A DNA stretch of 64,000 nucleotides from Streptomyces prunicolor NBRC 13075 (GTDB lineage: Bacteria; Actinomycetota; Actinomycetes; Streptomycetales; Streptomycetaceae): contig NZ_BARF01000003.1 in the NCBI RefSeq assembly GCF_000367365.1, positions 62,001 to 126,000 on the forward strand. The letters are read 5' to 3'. Made by a program: the position numbers and the translations under genes. Each line of letters begins with the position of its first letter. Position 1 is the stretch's first letter. Below the pieces are notes generated by a model, which was not told where the DNA came from, made no database searches, and worked only from the letters and a program-made list of their open reading frames with translations. Positions 61,257 to 64,000 of this stretch are shown one piece after another.

Positions 61257-62189
61257 TCAGTCGATGCTGACAACCGCCTTGCCCCGCAGACGGCCCGCCG
61301 ACATCTCCTTCAGCATCGGCCCGGCGCTGCTGAAGTCACCGCGGTGGCCGATCTCGACCCGGAGTTTTCCGCGTGACGCCAGGGCGAGCAGTGCCGCCAT
61401 GTCCGCGGCGTCGCGGCTTCCGTCGCTGTCGCCGTCGCTGTAGACGAAGTGGCGCAGGGTGAGAGAGGTGCCGCCCTGGAGCAGCCGGAAGAAGTCCAGG
61501 CTGATGGGGTCGCCGCTGGCCTGGCCGAACCAGACGTACTGCCCGCCGGGGCGCAGTGCGTAGGCCGCCTTCGATCCCAGTTCGCCGCCCACGGACTCCA
61601 GCACGAGGTCGAAGGGCTCGCCGCCGACGGTCTCGATGTCGAGGGCGATCTCGGCGCCCAACGCGGCCATGTGCGCGGTCGGTTGGCCCTCCGCGGCGAC
61701 GGCGGTGATCTTCGCCCCTTCGGCGACGGCGAGCTGGATGAGGAGCTGTCCGACGCCGCCTCCCACGCCCGTGGCCAGAATCCGGCGTCCCTGGAGGGGC
61801 CCGGTGAGGGCGAGCATCCGGCGGGCGACGAGGCCGGCCAGGGGCAGCGTGGACGCGGTGGCCGAGTCCACGCCGTCCGGGATGGCGGCGAGGCGGTCCG
61901 CCGCTGCGGCCACGTACTCGGCGCCCGCGCCGCCCTCGGGCAGGTGCAGGACCACCCGGCTGCCCGCCGCCGGCCCGCTGCCGTCGGACGCGGCTTCCTC
62001 GACGACGCCGGCCGCGTCGATGCCGGGGCGGTACGTGCTGGAGGGGCTGTTCAGCAGCAGGAAGTCCGCCCGGTTGAGCGAGAAGTCGGTCACCTTGATC
62101 AGCGCCTCGTCGGCTCGCGGGGCCGGGGCGTCGACCTCGCCCGGCTCGGTGAGGGTCTGCGGGTCGCCGGTGGGGAGGAGCGCGCGCAT
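61257..62189 (-). CDS. NAD(P)H-dependent quinone oxidoreductase-type MDR protein
   Basis: A 310-residue medium-chain reductase without zinc. It contains YRPGIDAAGVV (catalytic groove), ATASTLPLAGLVARRML, and the nucleotide-binding loop ATGVGGGVGQLLIQLAVAEG. The final GRLRGKAVVSID is typical. Such proteins reduce quinones or enones with NADPH. Its promoter region carries CGGTAG-N5-CTGCCG at 62210-62226, also found upstream of the TetR gene, so repression by that TetR is likely. Confidence 0.9.
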   Translation of the reverse strand: MRALLPTGDPQTLTEPGEVDAPAPRADEALIKVTDFSLNRADFLLLNSPSSTYRPGIDAAGVVEEAASDGSGPAAGSRVVLHLPEGGAGAEYVAAAADRLAAIPDGVDSATASTLPLAGLVARRMLALTGPLQGRRILATGVGGGVGQLLIQLAVAEGAKITAVAAEGQPTAHMAALGAEIALDIETVGGEPFDLVLESVGGELGSKAAYALRPGGQYVWFGQASGDPISLDFFRLLQGGTSLTLRHFVYSDGDSDGSRDAADMAALLALASRGKLRVEIGHRGDFSSAGPMLKEMSAGRLRGKAVVSID

Positions 62190-62209
62190 GGCGGCACCTT
62201 TCTTCGAAA

Positions 62210-62226
62210 CGGTAGTTTCACTGCCG
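62210..62226. promoter_or_regulatory. TetR operator copy 1, CGGTAG-N5-CTGCCG
   Basis: CGGTAG-TTTCA-CTGCCG followed by TATCA, just upstream of the quinone oxidoreductase start (62189). Nearly palindromic and one of three copies. Confidence 0.85.
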
Positions 62227-62246
62227 TATCAAGGTAGCGCACAATC

Positions 62247-62263
62247 CGGTAGTGCCACTGCCG
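62247..62263. promoter_or_regulatory. TetR operator copy 2, CGGTAG-N5-CTGCCG
   Basis: CGGTAG-TGCCA-CTGCCG followed by GATCA, 17 bases before the SnoaL-like gene start; 37 bp centre to centre from copy 1. Confidence 0.85.
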
Positions 62264-62279
62264 GATCAAGGGAGCGGTC

Positions 62280-62735
62280 ATGACAGACGCCGTCCGCATC
62301 GAGGACCGGCTGGAGATCCTCGACCTGTTCCACCGCTACGCCGACGCGCTGGACTTCAAGCGCTGGGCCGACCTGGACGACCTGTTCACCGAGGGCGTCG
62401 CGTCGGAGTGGTTCGGCGTGCATCGGGTCGACGGACGTGAGCAGGTGGTGGGCTTCGCCCGCGACCTGGTCGGGAAGGTGGGCCGGACCCATCACATGAT
62501 CGGCAACTTCCGGGTCTCCTTCACCGGAGACACCGCGCGGGCCGCCGTCCGGGTGCGGGCGTACCACGAGGGCGCCGGGGACAAGGCGGGCCTGTTCGAG
62601 GAGTCGCTGGCCGCCTTCGAGGTCGAGGCCGTGCGCACGCGCACCGGGGGCGGATGGCGCTTCAGCCGGTTCAGTGAACCGCTCTTCGTGATGCTGGGCA
62701 CGCAGGAGGTCTTCGGCCTGGAGAACCCGGCCTGA
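62280..62735 (+). CDS. SnoaL-like (NTF2-fold) protein
   Basis: A 151-residue protein with the alpha+beta cone fold: IEDRLEILDLFHRYADALDF, KRWADLDDLFTEG, HHMIGNFRVSFTGDTARAAV and WRFSRFSEPLFVMLG. The Asp/His pattern near the N-terminus and HHMIGN is typical of steroid isomerase/SnoaL-like enzymes. The substrate is unknown. GGGAGC lies upstream. It is divergent from the quinone oxidoreductase across two copies of the TetR operator. Confidence 0.87.
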   Translation: MTDAVRIEDRLEILDLFHRYADALDFKRWADLDDLFTEGVASEWFGVHRVDGREQVVGFARDLVGKVGRTHHMIGNFRVSFTGDTARAAVRVRAYHEGAGDKAGLFEESLAAFEVEAVRTRTGGGWRFSRFSEPLFVMLGTQEVFGLENPA

Positions 62736-62765
62736 GACCGCCCTTCCCCGCCTCTCCGTAAGAAG

Positions 62766-62782
62766 CGGTAGCATCGCTGCCG
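62766..62782. promoter_or_regulatory. TetR operator copy 3, CGGTAG-N5-CTGCCG
   Basis: CGGTAG-CATCG-CTGCCG followed by AATCA, 35 bases before the TetR gene start. It points to autoregulation. Confidence 0.85.
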
Positions 62783-62814
62783 AATCAATCTGATCGAATC
62801 AATCGAATCGAATC
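62782..62814 (+). repeat. Short GAATC repeat tract
   Basis: Four copies of GAATC and intervening AATC/GATC units between operator copy 3 and the TetR start; it covers the expected 5' leader of the transcript. Confidence 0.75.
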
Positions 62815-62816
62815 GG

Positions 62817-63446
62817 ATGAGTCGTACCGCCCGCCCTGCCGGAGCGTGCGATCGCCACCGCTCGGGTGGCTGTGGTGACCGGGGGCTCGTTTTGACGGCT
62901 GCAGGACAGCGCGCACCGCGCAAGGACCAGGTGCGCAACCGCCGACGACTGCTCGACGCCGCCCGGCTGGCCTTCGCCGAGCACGGGCCCGACCTCAGCA
63001 TCGAGGCCATCGCCCGGTCCGCGGGCGTGGGCGCGACCACGTTCTACCGGCACTTCCCGACCAAGGACGAACTCGTTCTCCACCTGCTCGACGACCTGGC
63101 GGACGGGGCCCGCCGAGTCGCGGCGGAGGCCGCGGACACCGTGGACGACTGGGACGCCTTCCGTACGGTGTTCACCCGGGGCTGCGCGCTCGACGAGGCG
63201 GAACTACGACTGTTCGACGCCCTGTGCCGGACCAGCGCGCGGGCGGCCGAACAGGGTCGGCTGATCACGGTCTCGCTGATCACGCCGGTCACGGACCGGG
63301 TCAGGAACAGCGGTCTGCTGCGCCGGGATGTGACCGCCGAGGACGTGGCGGCGTTCATGCGCATGGCCGACTCGACCTCGGACGCGCGGCAACGCGGGAT
63401 CACCCAGCAGGTACTCCTCACCGGGCTGCGCGCACATCGTCGCTGA
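62817..63446 (+). CDS. TetR family repressor of the adjacent CGGTAG regulon
   Basis: Up to 209 residues. The DNA-binding domain is RNRRRLLDAARLAFAEHGPD, LSIEAIARSAGVGATTFYRH, FPTKDELV. The C-terminal part is helical (LRLFDALCRTSARAAEQGRL). The first 25 residues from the ATG at 62817 are Cys/Gly-rich and not family-like, so a TTG at 62892 (LTAAGQRAPRKDQVRN) may be the true start. Three copies of one near-palindrome sit before this gene and both neighbouring promoters. Confidence 0.88.
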   Translation: MSRTARPAGACDRHRSGGCGDRGLVLTAAGQRAPRKDQVRNRRRLLDAARLAFAEHGPDLSIEAIARSAGVGATTFYRHFPTKDELVLHLLDDLADGARRVAAEAADTVDDWDAFRTVFTRGCALDEAELRLFDALCRTSARAAEQGRLITVSLITPVTDRVRNSGLLRRDVTAEDVAAFMRMADSTSDARQRGITQQVLLTGLRAHRR

Positions 63447-63500
63447 TCTGAACGGGGTTGTTCTTCCCGGGATGGGGTGAGGGGATTGTCGGCGTCGGTG

Positions 63501-63701
63501 TCAGGGGTGCTGGGCGAGGGTGCCGGTGCGTATCGCTTGCAGTAGGTGGGTGAGAGGGGTGGGGGTGGTCGTGAGGTGAGTGGTGGGGGTGTCGGATTCG
63601 CGGAGGTGGATCGTGGTGGGGGTTGCGGCGAGTTCGACGCAGTCGTTGCCTTCACCGCCGCCGGAGAAGGATGACTTCTGCCACTGAGCGGGGGTGATCA
63701 T
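63501..63701 (-). CDS. DUF397 protein
   Basis: A 66-residue DUF397 protein: AQWQKSSFSGGGEGNDCVEL, then TTIHLRESDTP and a Thr-rich end (TTHLTTTPTPLTHLLQAIRT). Its usual partner, a DUF5753 XRE regulator, lies 9 bases upstream but only as a C-terminal stub. GATCACC precedes the start; no clear ribosome site. Confidence 0.85.
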   Translation of the reverse strand: MITPAQWQKSSFSGGGEGNDCVELAATPTTIHLRESDTPTTHLTTTPTPLTHLLQAIRTGTLAQHP

Positions 63702-63710
63702 GGCTCGTCC

Positions 63711-63827
63711 TCACAGATCCTTGGCCAACTGGTGAATGAGGTCACGTGACTGCGCTGGGTCTAGCGACTCGCCCTTCACTTTACGGAAGAGCTTTCGAAA
63801 GTGCTCCAGTTGAGCCTCGGAGGGCAT
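63711..63827 (-). pseudogene. Truncated DUF5753/XRE regulator (last 38 residues only)
   Basis: EAQLEHFRKLFRKVKGESLD then PAQSRDLIHQLAKDL. This matches the end of the intact regulator in this window (AQLHDMRTLFRKVEEASLDP, then IRSRDFIHRLSKEL at 12575-12671). Nothing DUF5753-like continues upstream; instead the plus strand becomes the start of an Rpn-type gene. Both ATGs overlap within GCATGC. Confidence 0.75.
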
Positions 63828-64000
63828 GCACCGCATCTTCCAGGAGCGGCCCGAGATCCTCACGCCTGTATTCGGCGTACTCGGCATCGCGTTACCCGAG
63901 AAGGCGGCGGTGTACGCGATCACCTCCGACGTGACGGAGACCCGGCCGATCGCACGGCACATCGACACCGCGTTGCGGATCTGTCCGTCGGACGGGGAGG
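63826..64000 (+). CDS. Rpn-type (PD-(D/E)XK-like, putative transposase) protein, 5' part, cut by the window end
   Basis: Begins MHRIFQERPEILTPVFGVLG at 63826, continues IALPEKAAVYAITSDVTETR then PIARHIDTALRICPSDGE, and runs off the end. I recognise this opening from a large Streptomyces family that starts MHRIFQ..P and includes the conserved T-D-x-T-E-T-x-P-x-x-R/H-x-x-D-T-L-L. GGAGG lies just before the ATG. The opposite, C-terminal end of a member of this family lies at 10845. Because it is truncated by the window, intactness cannot be judged. Confidence 0.7.
   Translation, partial: MHRIFQERPEILTPVFGVLGIALPEKAAVYAITSDVTETRPIARHIDTALRICPSDGE

Noticed and set aside
1-64000. A biosynthetic gene cluster
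   Set aside because: The FAD monooxygenase and TetR genes are suggestive, but no PKS, NRPS, terpene or RiPP core enzyme is present in the window.

Overview
The window is high-GC DNA from an actinomycete, almost certainly a Streptomyces chromosome. The evidence is GTG and TTG starts, DUF397/DUF5753 regulator pairs, SpoIIE-type phosphatases, an LAETG sortase substrate, Tat-exported intradiol dioxygenases, two TTA codons in one regulator, and a perfect GTTTCACGTGAAAC parS site beside aspS. The parS site and the aspS and metG neighbourhood suggest the core arm near oriC (inference). No rRNA, tRNA, CRISPR array or intact insertion sequence was seen.

Layout. 0-7 kb: GNAT, VOC, divergent MFS/AraC pair, small secreted I36-like protein, AI-2E-type permease, and a PAS-GAF-SpoIIE-HATPase phosphatase overlapping it tail to tail. 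7-9 kb: parS and aspS. 9-15.7 kb: two paralogous secreted intradiol dioxygenases flank a decayed accessory island (Rpn-type C-terminal remnant, frameshifted anti-sigma-like ATPase, XRE regulator and two DUF397 genes), followed by a pectate lyase. 15.7-19.3 kb: FG-GAP protein, conserved hypothetical, TetR/SDR pair with a perfect palindromic operator. 19.3-24.6 kb: two different methionyl-tRNA synthetases in tandem and a VWA protein with a Pro-Glu-Ala repeat region. 24.8-30.9 kb: a three-gene minus-strand run (hydrolase, EEP family, FUSC) divergent from a MocR regulator, and a membrane protein. 31-36 kb: SH3 protein with a Trp/Ser/Asn tail, NAD(P)-binding protein, membrane PP2C, and a repeat-bearing gene of unknown function that contains a dispersed palindromic element and has a duplicated 3' end. 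36-41 kb: TetR divergent from an esterase, FAD monooxygenase and RidA-like set, then an M20 amidohydrolase. 41.3-42.3 kb: WD40 pseudogene. 42.5-48.1 kb: CmpX-like membrane protein, 49-residue secreted peptide, two XRE regulators, permease plus His-rich partner. 48.3-54.2 kb: TerD fused to a PD-(D/E)XK-like domain, WYL regulator/VOC pair, lipoprotein, alpha/beta hydrolase. 54.2-56.7 kb: Thr-containing leader peptide and terminator hairpin ahead of a threonyl-tRNA synthetase lacking TGS and editing domains, then a nucleoside hydrolase. 56.8-60.4 kb: LAETG wall protein, GH13 glucosidase, DUF4142 protein. 60.6-63.4 kb: AhpD-like protein and a TetR regulon (quinone oxidoreductase, SnoaL-like protein, TetR) tied together by three copies of CGGTAG-N5-CTGCCG. 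63.5-64 kb: DUF397, a truncated XRE remnant, and the 5' part of an Rpn-type gene cut by the window end.

The strongest candidates for new biology are the leader-controlled, editing-free ThrRS paralogue, the TerD/nuclease-like fusion, the three-site TetR regulon, the tandem MetRS pair, and the rearranged XRE/DUF397/Rpn loci. Functional statements are homology recognised by eye; no database search was run.
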